A DNA stretch of 64,000 nucleotides from Acidobacteriota bacterium (lineage in GTDB: Bacteria > Acidobacteriota > Terriglobia > Terriglobales > Acidobacteriaceae): contig JABCZI010000004.1 of NCBI GenBank assembly GCA_013289765.1, forward strand, positions 62,001 to 126,000, in the 5' to 3' direction. Numbering within the stretch: the first letter of the stretch is position 1; every line of letters starts with the position of its first letter. A program made the position numbers and the translations under genes. This document shows positions 1 through 9,123 of the stretch, in pieces. Below the pieces are notes generated by a model. That model was not told where the DNA came from, searched no databases, and saw only the letters and a program-made list of their open reading frames with translations.

Positions 1-118
1 ACGCTGCCCGCAACTCTTCCATGGTGGCCATATTGAGGGCATTGAGCACCTTCGGCCGGTTCACGGTGACGTAAGCGATCGAATTTCTCTTTTCGAGAAG
101 TATGTTTTCAAAGTTCAT
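1..118 (-). CDS. enoyl-CoA hydratase/isomerase (crotonase family), N-terminal part only
   Basis: Reading leftwards from an ATG at 116-118, the 39 visible codons contain the crotonase-family signature NRP followed by LNALN, which sits at the start of the acyl-CoA binding fold. The rest of the gene lies outside the window, so the catalytic residues cannot be checked. Family knowledge: crotonases hydrate or isomerise enoyl-CoA thioesters. Its place downstream of a 3-hydroxyacyl-CoA dehydrogenase and a thiolase on the same strand fits fatty-acid or short-chain acyl-CoA metabolism (inference). The exact substrate is unknown. Confidence 0.75.
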   Translation of the reverse strand, partial: MNFENILLEKRNSIAYVTVNRPKVLNALNMATMEELRAA

Positions 119-129
119 AAATTAAGCCC

Positions 130-212
130 GCCACGGATTTACGCGGATTGGCACGGATCAAAACATTCCAGCGCTCAGTTTAAATCGGGGTTGATTCGTG
201 CAAATCAGTGGC
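130..212. repeat. REP-like dispersed intergenic repeat
   Basis: The stretch holds the phrase CCACGGATTTACGCGGATT and, about 50 bases on, a partly complementary copy around 193-212 (ATTCGTGCAAATCAGTGGC). A third related copy lies at 1690-1710 (CATCCGTGCAAATCCGTGGC), between two other genes. The arms can pair as an imperfect hairpin. Such short palindromic repeats are common between genes in Acidobacteriota. No gene is seen here. Confidence 0.5.
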
Positions 213-230
213 AAAACTTTTACGTATTAA

Positions 231-581
231 CTATTTTCTTCGCGCCACCGCCTCCACGTCATCCTTGCTCAAGTCGCAACTGATGCAGCGCTGCGTCCAC
301 AACCGGTGTCCAAACACCTTACCGCACCGTGGACACCTCCACTCCGTGAGCCACCACCCGCCCGCCAGGTAGACTCCGATCCACGCCATGAGAATCGCGA
401 AATCGGCTGGCTCACCCAACTTAAGCTTTCCGATCATGAAACCCAGAAAAAGAAAGCTGAGAAAGAGCACGACGACAAGATTCCGTCGCGCCACGTAGCT
501 ACGCCATGCCCGACGATACTTTTGTACATCCTCCGGGCCGCCCTCGCCGGGCAGTTGATCGGTTTTTCTGCGTCTAAACAT
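231..581 (-). CDS. small membrane protein with a C-terminal zinc ribbon
   Basis: The 116-residue product has a basic N-terminus, two hydrophobic segments (about residues 33-53 and 60-80) and then a CPRC...CISC arrangement that looks like a four-cysteine zinc ribbon, ending in a charged tail. This suggests a small inner-membrane protein with a cytoplasmic metal-binding knuckle. I recognise no named family. It lies between the crotonase start and the dehydrogenase on the same strand, so it may be co-transcribed, but nothing links it functionally to acyl-CoA metabolism. An opposite-strand reading frame over the same region shows no family features. Confidence 0.6.
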   Translation of the reverse strand: MFRRRKTDQLPGEGGPEDVQKYRRAWRSYVARRNLVVVLFLSFLFLGFMIGKLKLGEPADFAILMAWIGVYLAGGWWLTEWRCPRCGKVFGHRLWTQRCISCDLSKDDVEAVARRK

Positions 582-620
582 TGGGTTTGATATTACAAGG
601 TCTCTGTTGCGCGAGCGATT

Positions 621-1514
621 TTACAGTTTATTCGCCTTCGGACTGTTCGGGTCCGAATAATCGTAAAACCCTTTCCCCGTCTTCTTCCCGTACCACCCTG
701 CCATCACCAGCCGCTTCAACAGCGGAGGAGACGCAAACCGCCGCTCCTTGAACTCGTCATACATCACCTGCGTAATGTAATAGGTCGTATCGAGTCCAAC
801 AAAATCCAGCAATGTGAACGGCCCCATCGGATAGCCGCACCCCAGCTTCATCGCATTATCGATGTCTTCAATCGATCCGACTCCTTCCTCGTACGCCCGG
901 ATCGCATCCAGCAAATACGGCACCAGCAGCCGGTTGACAATGAATCCCGTCTTGTCCGACGTGCGCACCGGAACTTTGCCCAGCTTTTTTCCGAATTCGT
1001 AAGCCGTCTGATAAACATCGTCCGCCGTGGCGATCGTCCGCACCACTTCCACCAGCTTCATGAGCGGCACCGGATTAAAAAAGTGCAGCCCGATAAACCG
1101 CTCTGGCCGCTTCACCGCGGTCAACAACTCAGTCACCGAAATCGAAGAAGTATTCGACGCGAAGATCGCGTTTTTTTTCACCACACTGTCGAGCGACGCA
1201 TACATCTTCTTCTTCTCTTCGACGTTCTCGATGATGGCCTCAATCACAATGTCGCAATCGGCCAGGTCCGCCTTGTTCGTCGTGCCCTTGAGACGCGCGC
1301 GGATCGCGTCCTTCTGCTGCGCCGTAATCCCGCCCTTCTCCACCGGACGTTCGGCAAACTTCGCCAAAGATTTCTCAATCCCGGCAAAGCCTTTGTCGAG
1401 ATACTTCTGATCCACTTCAAGCACCGTCACATCGAACCCAGCCGTTGCGCACACCTGCGCAATGCCGGAACCCATCAGACCGCAACCAAGAACGCCAACC
1501 TTTCTGATTTCCAT
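621..1514 (-). CDS. hbd: 3-hydroxybutyryl-CoA dehydrogenase
   Basis: A 297-residue protein of the usual length for short 3-hydroxyacyl-CoA dehydrogenases. The N-terminal Rossmann motif VGVLGCGLMGSGIAQV binds NAD; near residue 140 is the active-site stretch GLHFFNPVPLMKLVEVV with the catalytic His; the C-terminal helical 3HCDH domain carries NRLLVPYLLDAI and the GPFTLLDFVGLD segment. It oxidises 3-hydroxyacyl-CoA to 3-ketoacyl-CoA in the cytoplasm. I chose the ATG at 1514 because the Rossmann strand begins directly after it; a longer frame to 1637 reads through a REP-like repeat. It is followed by the small membrane gene and crotonase, and preceded by thiolase, forming a probable acyl-CoA cluster. 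Confidence 0.9.
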   Translation of the reverse strand: MEIRKVGVLGCGLMGSGIAQVCATAGFDVTVLEVDQKYLDKGFAGIEKSLAKFAERPVEKGGITAQQKDAIRARLKGTTNKADLADCDIVIEAIIENVEEKKKMYASLDSVVKKNAIFASNTSSISVTELLTAVKRPERFIGLHFFNPVPLMKLVEVVRTIATADDVYQTAYEFGKKLGKVPVRTSDKTGFIVNRLLVPYLLDAIRAYEEGVGSIEDIDNAMKLGCGYPMGPFTLLDFVGLDTTYYITQVMYDEFKERRFASPPLLKRLVMAGWYGKKTGKGFYDYSDPNSPKANKL

Positions 1515-1544
1515 AATTGCTTCCTTCGTCCCCAAAAACTCCGT

Positions 1545-1590
1545 GTCATTCTGAGCGAAGCGAAGAACCCATGCACTCTGCCGGTGCCAT
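1545..1590. repeat. dispersed repeat containing TCATTCTGAGCGAAGCGAAG
   Basis: Between the dehydrogenase start and the thiolase stop lies the phrase TCATTCTGAGCGAAGCGAAG, whose translation on the minus strand spuriously extends the dehydrogenase frame (the familiar LRFAQND peptide). A variant (GTCATCCCGAACGTAGCGAG) occurs at 9001-9050. These look like copies of a widespread intergenic repeat family, not coding sequence. Confidence 0.5.
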
Positions 1591-1709
1591 GAGACTGCAT
1601 AGCTCCTTCGCGGCAAAAAGACGCCGCTCAGGATCACAATTGCCTCATTTACAGCACAGCGCGCATCGCCAGAACGTTTGAACTTGCGTTCATCCGTGCA
1701 AATCCGTGG

Positions 1710-2915
1710 CTAGAAATTCAGCAGCGTCTCCACAATCATCGCGATTCCCTGCCCGCCGCCAATGCAAGCCGTAGCCAGCCCATACTTCTTCTTCCGCCGC
1801 CGCAATTCGTACAGCAGAGTGATCACCAGCCGCGTCCCGGTCGCACCCAGCGGATGCCCCAACGCAATCGCCCCGCCATTCACATTCACTTTCTCCCGAT
1901 CCAGCCCCAACTCTTTTTCAACCGCCAGATACTGCGCCGCAAAAGCCTCATTCACTTCAATCAGATCAAGATAGTCGAGCGACAGCCCAGCCTTCTGCAG
2001 CGCAATCTTCGTCGCCGGCACCGGACCGCTTCCCATGATCTTCGGATCAACCCCGGCAATTCCCCAACTCACAATGCGTCCCAACGGCATCAGGTTCCGC
2101 TTGCGCGCGTCCTCCATCGACATCAGAATCACCGCTGCAGCGCCATCCACAATACCGCTCGCGTTGCCGGCGGTGACCGTGCCGTTTTTTCCGAACGCGG
2201 CTTTCAGCTTGCCCAGCCCTTCCATGGTGGTCTGTGGCCTGCGGTGATCGTCTTCCGTCAGCGATTCTCCCGTCGCCTCGCCCTTGGAGTTTCGCAACGG
2301 CACCGGAACCAGCTCTTCCTGAATGCGTCCTTCTTTATATGCCGCGTCGGCTTTCTGCTGCGAGCGCAGCGCGAACTCATCCTGCGCCTGCCGCGTAATG
2401 CCGTGCTGCTCGCCGTACAACTCCGCCGTGTTCGCCATGTACAGTCCGCAATAACTGTCGAGCAGCGCGACCATCAGCGAATCTTCCAGCTTGCCGCCCG
2501 GCGCCAGCGTAAATCCATCGCGCCCGCGAATCACAAATGGAGCCTGCGACATAGCCTCCATCCCGCCCGCCAGCACAATCTTCGCTTCCTCACATTGAAT
2601 CATCTGCGCCGCGTTGATGATTGCCTGCATGCCCGAGCCGCAGAGCCGGTTCACCGTCAGCGCCGGCACTTCAATCGGCAACCCCGCGCGCAGTCCCACA
2701 TGCCGCGCCCCATACAACGCATCGCCCGACGTCTGCTGCGCATTGCCAAACACCGCGTGATCCACTTCTTTGGGATTGACCGACGCCCGCTCCATCGCCC
2801 CCTTCGCGGCAACCGCGCCCAACTCCTGCGCCGTGAAATCTTTCAACTTGCCGCAATAGCGGCCAAAGGGCGTGCGCGCTCCACTGACGATGGCGATATC
2901 ACCCGGTTTCATCAT
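1710..2915 (-). CDS. acetyl-CoA C-acyltransferase (thiolase)
   Basis: A 401-residue type II thiolase, full length for the family. Visible catalytic elements are the acyl-accepting Cys92 in [11 protein letters not shown], His354 in [17 protein letters not shown] and the second Cys384 in ACIGGGQG. The enzyme condenses two acetyl-CoA, or thiolytically cleaves 3-ketoacyl-CoA, in the cytoplasm. It heads a minus-strand group with hydroxyacyl-CoA dehydrogenase and crotonase, the three core steps of a beta-oxidation or butyrate-type cycle. A second Met at residue 2 gives an equally good start. Whether it is degradative or biosynthetic cannot be decided from sequence alone. Confidence 0.92.
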   Translation of the reverse strand: MMKPGDIAIVSGARTPFGRYCGKLKDFTAQELGAVAAKGAMERASVNPKEVDHAVFGNAQQTSGDALYGARHVGLRAGLPIEVPALTVNRLCGSGMQAIINAAQMIQCEEAKIVLAGGMEAMSQAPFVIRGRDGFTLAPGGKLEDSLMVALLDSYCGLYMANTAELYGEQHGITRQAQDEFALRSQQKADAAYKEGRIQEELVPVPLRNSKGEATGESLTEDDHRRPQTTMEGLGKLKAAFGKNGTVTAGNASGIVDGAAAVILMSMEDARKRNLMPLGRIVSWGIAGVDPKIMGSGPVPATKIALQKAGLSLDYLDLIEVNEAFAAQYLAVEKELGLDREKVNVNGGAIALGHPLGATGTRLVITLLYELRRRKKKYGLATACIGGGQGIAMIVETLLNF

Positions 2916-3042
2916 GATTTTTCCTGCTGGATCGCGTGCTCAGAGCGGATCAAAAATGAATAGTTAAACTGGTTAGTGTAGCAGCGTACGAGCAGGTTTT
3001 ACCATTACGCGGCGAGCATCTCGCATCGTCCTATTGGACTGG

Positions 3043-3318
3043 TTATCGCCGCTTCGGATTCTGCGCATTAATCTCGCTGTGTTCACCGCGCAAAGCCTGT
3101 ATCAGGATGTAGCTGAATAAGAACATGCAAATAAGCGAACTCACTACGGCATAGAGAGCAAGTGTGAAACTGAAACGCCTCAAGAAATGTCGCCCAAACA
3201 GAAGACAGATGGAGTTCATACCACCAACAAAGGCGAAAAGAGTTGCGACGCACACATAATACGTCGCGTGTTCTCGCGCCTGCTGTACCACCCTGTTCAG
3301 TCGGAGGATTGTTGACAT
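3043..3318 (-). CDS. small two-helix membrane protein
   Basis: From the ATG at 3318 the 91-residue product has a short polar N-terminus (LRLNRVVQQAREHATYY), two strongly hydrophobic segments at about residues 20-40 and 50-75, and a polar tail. The upstream extension of the same frame is extremely Arg/Trp-rich and overlaps the end of the neighbouring TPR/GAF gene, so it is not used. No family is recognised. It follows that gene closely on the same strand and could be co-transcribed. Confidence 0.55.
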   Translation of the reverse strand: MSTILRLNRVVQQAREHATYYVCVATLFAFVGGMNSICLLFGRHFLRRFSFTLALYAVVSSLICMFLFSYILIQALRGEHSEINAQNPKRR

Positions 3319-3379
3319 AAACGCCTCTGTGTCAGGAGGGAAGAACCTGTACTCCGAGCGAAAACCACAACGCGATGCC

Positions 3380-5971
3380 CTACGCCACCGCACCCGCTGC
3401 CAACGCCGCCCCCAGCGCCACAACCTTCCCCGGTCCCTGCACCAGCGAAGTCGCCAGCGCATGCTCGGCGCGGTTAATCACTTCCGTCACAATGTCGATA
3501 GGGTCATAGCTATCCTTCACCACCGCTTCCGCGAGGCCGGCGGAAAATTCCATGGCGTGACCTTTCTCAGATCCATTCTTGGCAGGCAGATGCACGCCAG
3601 CAATGATCTTGCGTAATTTCTCGAGCGCCATGGTCGCTTCCTTTTCTGCGGTGTCGCCGAGAATAATTGCGATGGTCGTAGTGTCGTAGCGAAACGCCAA
3701 ATCGTTGGTCCGAATGTTAGCGGCAAATTGTTGTCCGATCTTATCCATCGCGCTTTCCACTGCCGCCTCGCCATATTCCTTGATCAGCGCCGCGCTGCGT
3801 CCGAATTGCAGCAGCAGCACCGAGAGTGGCGCGGCATTCTGCGCCGCCCGCTTGCTTTCCGCCAGCAGCAAATCAAGATACGATCCCCGCTTCAGCAGAC
3901 CGGATTTCTCTTCCGTGACCGAAAGATTTTTCACCAGCCGACGCAGGCCCGCATTATTGAGCGCGATCACCATCTGATCGGCCAAGGTCTTCAGCACCAC
4001 GGCATCGGTATGCGGCCAGTTCCGTGGCTTGTTGTGCATAAGGGCCAGCACTCCGACGTAATCCTCGCCATTACTGAGCGGCAACGCCAGTATTGCAGTT
4101 GCGCCCAACTCTACCACCGCTTTACGCACGCTCTGCAACTCCGGCCCCTTTTGGGCGTCGGCGATGATAATCGGATCATTCGTGCACAAGTCCTGCAGTG
4201 CGATCATCACTTCCCGAATTGTTTTGGAGTCTCCCGGTTTCGCTCCCTTGAAGAATTCCTGCATCGCCGTTGGCGCCGAGCCGGGAGTACGCATTAAAGC
4301 CACGCAGCGTGATACCTCCCAGTGGCCGCCAATTTCGTTCACTGCCGTTGTCAACACCGCGGGAGCAGTCCCCTGGTGATAAAGCTTGCGGGTAATTTCA
4401 GCCACGCGAGTCACGTTTCGCATCTCGGCGGCCGTATCGTGCGCGACGGGCGCTGGCGCCACAGCAGCTGCCGATTCCGTCTGACTCGAAACCGAAGCGG
4501 CGGCCGGTAAAGGCGAAGACCCCGCGTAGCTGGGCGTCATCCCCGCCGCAAGGTAAAGCCGCTGCAAATCTTCGTTCTTTTCCTCTTCGCGCGGAAACAA
4601 TTCCTGAATTCTCTGCAGTCGCTCCACCGCCTTGTTCCGCATTCCGTACTGCACCAGGATTTCCGCTTGCAGCATCAGATCCTGCAGCGTCGAGGCGCCC
4701 AAAGTGGCTTCGTGTTCAATCGCCGCTTCGGCCGCGGACGGCGCCGACGACGTGAATCGCGATGCAATCGCCTTGAACTTGCCTTCGTCAATCTTGCCGT
4801 TCAACAACTCCAACCGCCTGCCGTGGCCCGGTTCGTATGGATCCACCTCGGCAGCCCGGTCCAGACACTCGGCGGCCTTGGCAAAATCTCCCGTGCTGCA
4901 ATAGACATCGAATAACTTCAGCAGAGTCTGGGAATAATCGCCTTCCCGGTTCGCGGCGTTGAATAATTCGCTAAGAAATTCCAGCATCGCCGAGGATGAC
5001 CGCCGCTCCGCCGTGAGATCCTGCATCACGGTCAGGAACTGCCTCCGTTCGCCGCGCTTTGCCTGGAACTGTCCCAGCTTGCGTGCGAGCGTAACCGCGG
5101 TTTCATCGTGCTCCGCATCCAGCAACTGTCCAATCAATCCGGTCACCTGCTGCATGCGGGCGGGATTCTGTTCAAACAATTGCCAAACCAGTGGCTCCGC
5201 CTCCGCGTAGCGTCCCGCGGCGAGCAGCGCTTCGCCGTAAATGTCCCGTAGTTCTGGAGAATTTTTCCCCGCATTCACTTGCGGCTCAAGAATAAAAATT
5301 GCGGCTCCAACCTGCCCCTGGCTTAGCAGGCTCTTGCCATACGCCAGCGCGATCTCCTCATCGGAAGAATCTTCCTGGTATGCGCGCTCGTAAAACTGCG
5401 CCGGATCCTCCCCGCCGGCTGTCGCCAGCTGCGCCAGATGTTTAAAAGCTCCCGCCGCAGCCTTACTTTCTCCCAGTTCGGAGGATAGTTCCGCCACTCG
5501 TAGAAAATTCGCCTGCACCGGATCCAGCTCTACCATCCGGCTCAACACCTGCAACGCGCCCCGTTTATTTTCCGCCTTTGACAGATCGCTCAAAGCAGAT
5601 TCATAAGTGCCTACAGCCAGTTTTTTATTGGAGCCTTCCAGCAACTGTCCGAAGCGGAATTTCTGCTCCCACGTCGGATTGCCATGGCGCGCCAACTTCT
5701 TATATGTCAAGCTGGCCCGGGTCGCGTCCCCGCCATTCACCTGCCGCTCAAACAGTTCTCCCAGCAACTGCACCGCGTCGCGGTTGCGATTCTGCGATAA
5801 ACACAAATCGGCCGCTAGTTGGCGAACCGTATCGTTTTCCGGATCGTCGCGCAACACCAGCAAATATTCTTCCAACGCTTCCGCAGCCTTCCCTTTCTGC
5901 AAAAGCTTTTCCGAACGCTCTATGCGGCGCGTTAGTTCGGCTCGATCGACTCGCTTTGTGGTCTCGGACAT
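3380..5971 (-). CDS. TPR protein with GAF and degenerate GGDEF domains
   Basis: The 863-residue protein begins with a long series of TPR-like helix pairs (about residues 10-480), then an Ala/Ser/Pro-rich linker near 500-530, a GAF domain (about 545-685, ending in LKTLADQMVIALNNAGLRRLV) and a C-terminal fold resembling a nucleotide cyclase. In that last domain the expected RYGGDEF position reads FRYDTTTIAIIL, so the diguanylate cyclase signature is missing and the domain is probably a sensor or partner module, not an active enzyme (inference). There is no signal peptide or membrane segment, so it acts in the cytoplasm. I chose the ATG at 5971 because the first TPR helix follows directly; a start at 6034 adds a non-conserved leader. 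Confidence 0.75.
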   Translation of the reverse strand: MSETTKRVDRAELTRRIERSEKLLQKGKAAEALEEYLLVLRDDPENDTVRQLAADLCLSQNRNRDAVQLLGELFERQVNGGDATRASLTYKKLARHGNPTWEQKFRFGQLLEGSNKKLAVGTYESALSDLSKAENKRGALQVLSRMVELDPVQANFLRVAELSSELGESKAAAGAFKHLAQLATAGGEDPAQFYERAYQEDSSDEEIALAYGKSLLSQGQVGAAIFILEPQVNAGKNSPELRDIYGEALLAAGRYAEAEPLVWQLFEQNPARMQQVTGLIGQLLDAEHDETAVTLARKLGQFQAKRGERRQFLTVMQDLTAERRSSSAMLEFLSELFNAANREGDYSQTLLKLFDVYCSTGDFAKAAECLDRAAEVDPYEPGHGRRLELLNGKIDEGKFKAIASRFTSSAPSAAEAAIEHEATLGASTLQDLMLQAEILVQYGMRNKAVERLQRIQELFPREEEKNEDLQRLYLAAGMTPSYAGSSPLPAAASVSSQTESAAAVAPAPVAHDTAAEMRNVTRVAEITRKLYHQGTAPAVLTTAVNEIGGHWEVSRCVALMRTPGSAPTAMQEFFKGAKPGDSKTIREVMIALQDLCTNDPIIIADAQKGPELQSVRKAVVELGATAILALPLSNGEDYVGVLALMHNKPRNWPHTDAVVLKTLADQMVIALNNAGLRRLVKNLSVTEEKSGLLKRGSYLDLLLAESKRAAQNAAPLSVLLLQFGRSAALIKEYGEAAVESAMDKIGQQFAANIRTNDLAFRYDTTTIAIILGDTAEKEATMALEKLRKIIAGVHLPAKNGSEKGHAMEFSAGLAEAVVKDSYDPIDIVTEVINRAEHALATSLVQGPGKVVALGAALAAGAVA

Positions 5972-6200
5972 GAGGTGCGATTCTGGGCAGAGTGCTGCTG
6001 CTTCGATTCTAGGAGCCGCTTCCAGACCCAGCAATCAGTAAGGCCAAACTCGCGATTACGAAAGTTACCCCGCGAGTTTTGGACTGTCTTGGTTCGTATC
6101 AGGTCGGCGTTCCAGCGATGCCACCAGCCAGCGAAAATGAATCTGGCTTAGCCCCTGAGCCTGCATTTGGGATAACTCATTTCTTTTGCTATCGTGCCGC

Positions 6201-7556
6201 ATGCCTCTTGCCCCCGCCGCCCCCGATATCCAGGAACAAGGTCTCCACCACAAACTCACCGCCGGACAAATGACCATGGTCGCCGTCGGCGGCTCTGTCG
6301 GCACTGGCCTGCTGCTCGGTTCCGCTGCCGCCCTTGAGATCGCCGGCCCCAGCGTAATTCTCAGCTACATCGTCGCTGCCTTCATCGCTTACACCGTTGC
6401 CATGGCTCTTGGGGAACTGGCCAGCATGCATCCCTCCGCCGGATCGTTCGGCGTCTACGGCGAACTTTACCTGAATCAGTATTTGGGATTTCTTTGCCGC
6501 GCTGGTTATTGGGCGTCCATCGCCTTCTCGATCGGAGCCGAACTCGTCGCCTCCGCCACCTACATGGCTTACTGGTTCCCGGCGGTCCCGGGAGAAGTCT
6601 GGGTCTTCGTATTCTCCGCTCTGCTTCTTCTGCTCAACCTGCGCAACGTTAGTTCTTTCGGACGCTTCGAGTTCTGGTTCTCCATGATCAAGTTCGCCAC
6701 CATCGTCGCCTTCATCCTTGCTGGAGCCGCACTACTCGTAAGCAGACACGTCATCCCGCAATACAATGCGCAAGGCGGATTCTTTCCGAAAGGTCCAGTC
6801 GCTCCACTGCTCGCGGTCTTTCTCGCCATCTACTCCTTCGGTGGCGTTGAAATGTTCGCGGTCACTACCGGCGAATCGCGTTCCTCGAAAGATATTCCTC
6901 GCGCGGTCCGCCTCACCTTCTTTCTCCTCGCGGGACTCTACCTTGGCGCCATTATTGTGCTGGCCGGCGTCATGCCCTGGAATCACGCAGGGGTTTCTGA
7001 AAGCCCATTTGTCAGCGTGCTCCGCGTGGCTAAAGTTCCAGCCGCAGCCTCCTTCATGAATTTCGTTGTCATCACCGCCGCGCTCTCCGGGGCCAATGCC
7101 AGCCTGTACGTCGCCTCGCGCCTGCTGTTTTCCATGGGCCGCTCTGGATGGGCTCCTGCACGCCTGGGAAAACTCAATGCTTCTGGCTCGCCGCGTCTCG
7201 CGCTGCTGGTCTCCTCTTACGGAATCATCGCCGCACTTATCATCGAACACTGGGCTCCGAAGCAAGCCTTTCTCTACATCATGAGCACCGCGTTCTCCGG
7301 CCTGATCTTGTCTTGGGTTGTCTCGCTGGCAGCCCACATAAGTTTTCGCCGTGGGCTCACGCCCCAACAAGTCTCTGCCCTTCCTATGCGCTCCCCGTTG
7401 GGAGTCTGGGGATCGATCCTGGGTTTCACCCTCGTCTCCACCGCCGTCATCCACACTCTGTTCTCATCGCGCGTGAACGCACTGGGAGGTCTGACCTTCA
7501 TTACGGCTCTTACTATCGCCTACTTGCTGCTGAAACGCAGTCGCCGAGCATCGTAA
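6201..7556 (+). CDS. amino acid permease (APC superfamily)
   Basis: A 451-residue integral membrane protein with about twelve hydrophobic segments. The first helix carries the amino acid-polyamine-organocation signature (AVGGSVGTGLLLGSAAAL) and a cytoplasmic loop holds ESRSSKDIPRAV, matching the ESxxPxxxIPRA-type motif of the bacterial AAT subfamily (GABA, aromatic and basic amino acid permeases). It should import an amino acid with protons; the substrate cannot be named. I prefer the ATG at 6201 over the in-frame TTG at 6186. It is divergent from the TPR/GAF gene and stands alone. Confidence 0.85.
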   Translation: MPLAPAAPDIQEQGLHHKLTAGQMTMVAVGGSVGTGLLLGSAAALEIAGPSVILSYIVAAFIAYTVAMALGELASMHPSAGSFGVYGELYLNQYLGFLCRAGYWASIAFSIGAELVASATYMAYWFPAVPGEVWVFVFSALLLLLNLRNVSSFGRFEFWFSMIKFATIVAFILAGAALLVSRHVIPQYNAQGGFFPKGPVAPLLAVFLAIYSFGGVEMFAVTTGESRSSKDIPRAVRLTFFLLAGLYLGAIIVLAGVMPWNHAGVSESPFVSVLRVAKVPAAASFMNFVVITAALSGANASLYVASRLLFSMGRSGWAPARLGKLNASGSPRLALLVSSYGIIAALIIEHWAPKQAFLYIMSTAFSGLILSWVVSLAAHISFRRGLTPQQVSALPMRSPLGVWGSILGFTLVSTAVIHTLFSSRVNALGGLTFITALTIAYLLLKRSRRAS

Positions 7557-7768
7557 GGTGTAATCCTGCTCGCCGACTTGAGGTCGATGACTCTGCGGAA
7601 ACTACGTGGGCTCAGTATCTAAAGACTTGCGTTTTCATTTTGGAAGTCATGTCGTCCCCATTACCAACGTAAGCGCAATTTGTCCTTTTCTGCTGCTGAT
7701 GGCTCCGTAACTCCGCTAGCCTCGATATCGGGTGTGTCCCCAAAATTCACTCCCCACGGGCCGAACCT

Positions 7769-8965
7769 TTGACCTTCAAACCTTTCATTTCTTCGATCTT
7801 GCTATTTCGTTCCTCCGATGGCCAACTGACGGTCTGGTGCATCATCGGATTTTTGGCCGGAATTTATTTACTTTTTCAAGGCTTCCGCCTGCTGCAGCGC
7901 CGTCACCTCATCCTCAACACGCCCGTTTCCAAAATTCGCAGTGCATCGCTCGGAATGGTCGAACTCAATGGCTTGGCTGCGGGCCCTTACACAGTTGTGG
8001 CCCCCATTACGGAGCGCTCCTGCTACTACTACCGCACCGTAGCCTGGGAGTGGAAACGCAGCGGCAGAAGTAGCCAGTGGGTGAAGGTGGCCACGGAATG
8101 CACGCACGTGCCTTTTTTTCTGGATGACAATACCGGCAAAGTGCTGGTCGACCCGCGCGGCGCCGATCTCGATCTCCACCGCGACTTCCAACAGGAATTC
8201 TGCGATTCATTCTTCACTATGAAAGAAGAAGCTCCCGGCAACGTCCGCAGTTTCCTGGCGCGCCATGGCGTGAGTACTACGAACAAAATTAAAGTCGAGG
8301 AATTCTGCATCAAGCCGAAGAATGCTCTCTTCCTGCTTGGAACTTTGGATGAAAACCCCGGGCTGGAACTCGCACCCAAGCCGATTCAGGAATTTGAAAC
8401 TCTTTCGCTGACTGGCGGGGATGGGTTTTCATTCTCGTTGGGTGGAACCGGCCTCGCTCAAACCGCCCTTTCGTTCGCCACTGGAGGCGGAAATCGCTTG
8501 CGCGGAGCGTCCTTCTCAGGATTGGAGAGCGCCCCACCGGCGCAGCTAATCCATCTCTCTCCAGAGGATGCGCCAACAAAAGCTGCGGATATGAGCCAGC
8601 AACAGAAAGTCGCCGCCGCACTCTTGAAAGCCGGCATTTCAAGTCCAGTGGCTTGGGCTGCGGCAGGCGTGACGCCGGCATCCCTCGTCGTCAACCCTAA
8701 TCCCAACGGATTGCTTCATGGCGGCGTGCAAAGTGAGAGTGCTCACACTCTTGCTGAGCCGCCCCTGACTGCTGACGTCTTCGATCCGCATCCCCCGGTC
8801 GTCATGATGAAAGGCAAGTACAACTCAACCTTTCTCATATCGTGGCGCAGCCAGCGCGATGTCGCCCGCTCGCTTGGCTGGAAGTGCACTCTGATGATCT
8901 GGGGCGGACCCGCGCTGTCTCTCCTCTGTCTCTACGGACTCCATACTTTCGCGCACTGGTTCTAG
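7769..8965 (+). CDS. GIDE/BAM-domain membrane protein (MULAN-like without RING)
   Basis: The 398-residue product starts at a TTG and has one N-terminal membrane helix (WCIIGFLAGIYLLFQGFRLL, about residues 22-42) and one at the C-terminus (LSLLCLYGLHTF). Between them residues 50-190 match the GIDE domain of eukaryotic mitochondrial E3 ligase MULAN: an ELNGLAAGPYTVVAPI strand, ERSCYYYRTVAWEW, and VPFFLDDNTGKVLVDPRGA. In the eukaryotic proteins a RING finger follows the second helix; here the protein ends there, so ubiquitin ligase activity is not expected. A Gly/Ser-rich middle is probably disordered. Bacterial function is unknown. It stands alone between the permease and the amidotransferase-like gene. 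Confidence 0.75.
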   Translation: MTFKPFISSILLFRSSDGQLTVWCIIGFLAGIYLLFQGFRLLQRRHLILNTPVSKIRSASLGMVELNGLAAGPYTVVAPITERSCYYYRTVAWEWKRSGRSSQWVKVATECTHVPFFLDDNTGKVLVDPRGADLDLHRDFQQEFCDSFFTMKEEAPGNVRSFLARHGVSTTNKIKVEEFCIKPKNALFLLGTLDENPGLELAPKPIQEFETLSLTGGDGFSFSLGGTGLAQTALSFATGGGNRLRGASFSGLESAPPAQLIHLSPEDAPTKAADMSQQQKVAAALLKAGISSPVAWAAAGVTPASLVVNPNPNGLLHGGVQSESAHTLAEPPLTADVFDPHPPVVMMKGKYNSTFLISWRSQRDVARSLGWKCTLMIWGGPALSLLCLYGLHTFAHWF

Positions 8966-9000
8966 AAACATCCGCCCGACAGCCATTTCGGATCTCCGCA

Positions 9001-9050
9001 TGTCATCCCGAACGTAGCGAGAGCCTGCCCTGAGCGGAGTCGAAGGGGAC
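9001..9050. repeat. dispersed intergenic repeat (variant copy)
   Basis: The sequence GTCATCCCGAACGTAGCGAG followed by a CTGAGCGGAGTCGAAG-type end is a variant of the element at 1545-1590. It lies in the non-coding gap between the GIDE gene and the amidotransferase-like gene. Confidence 0.4.
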
Positions 9051-9123
9051 CTTGGTTTCTCCGCACCAGCCTCCTAACCTCTAGGCCGCAAATCGCCGGC
9101 ACATGCTCTAGTACAATGAGCCC

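Noticed and set aside
1854-2963. A 369-codon plus-strand frame across the thiolase gene
   Set aside because: It is a shadow of the thiolase gene, with basic low-complexity translation and no family match.
6732-7454. A 240-codon minus-strand frame over the permease
   Set aside because: Its composition is charged and repetitive, and the permease on the other strand has clear helices and signature motifs.
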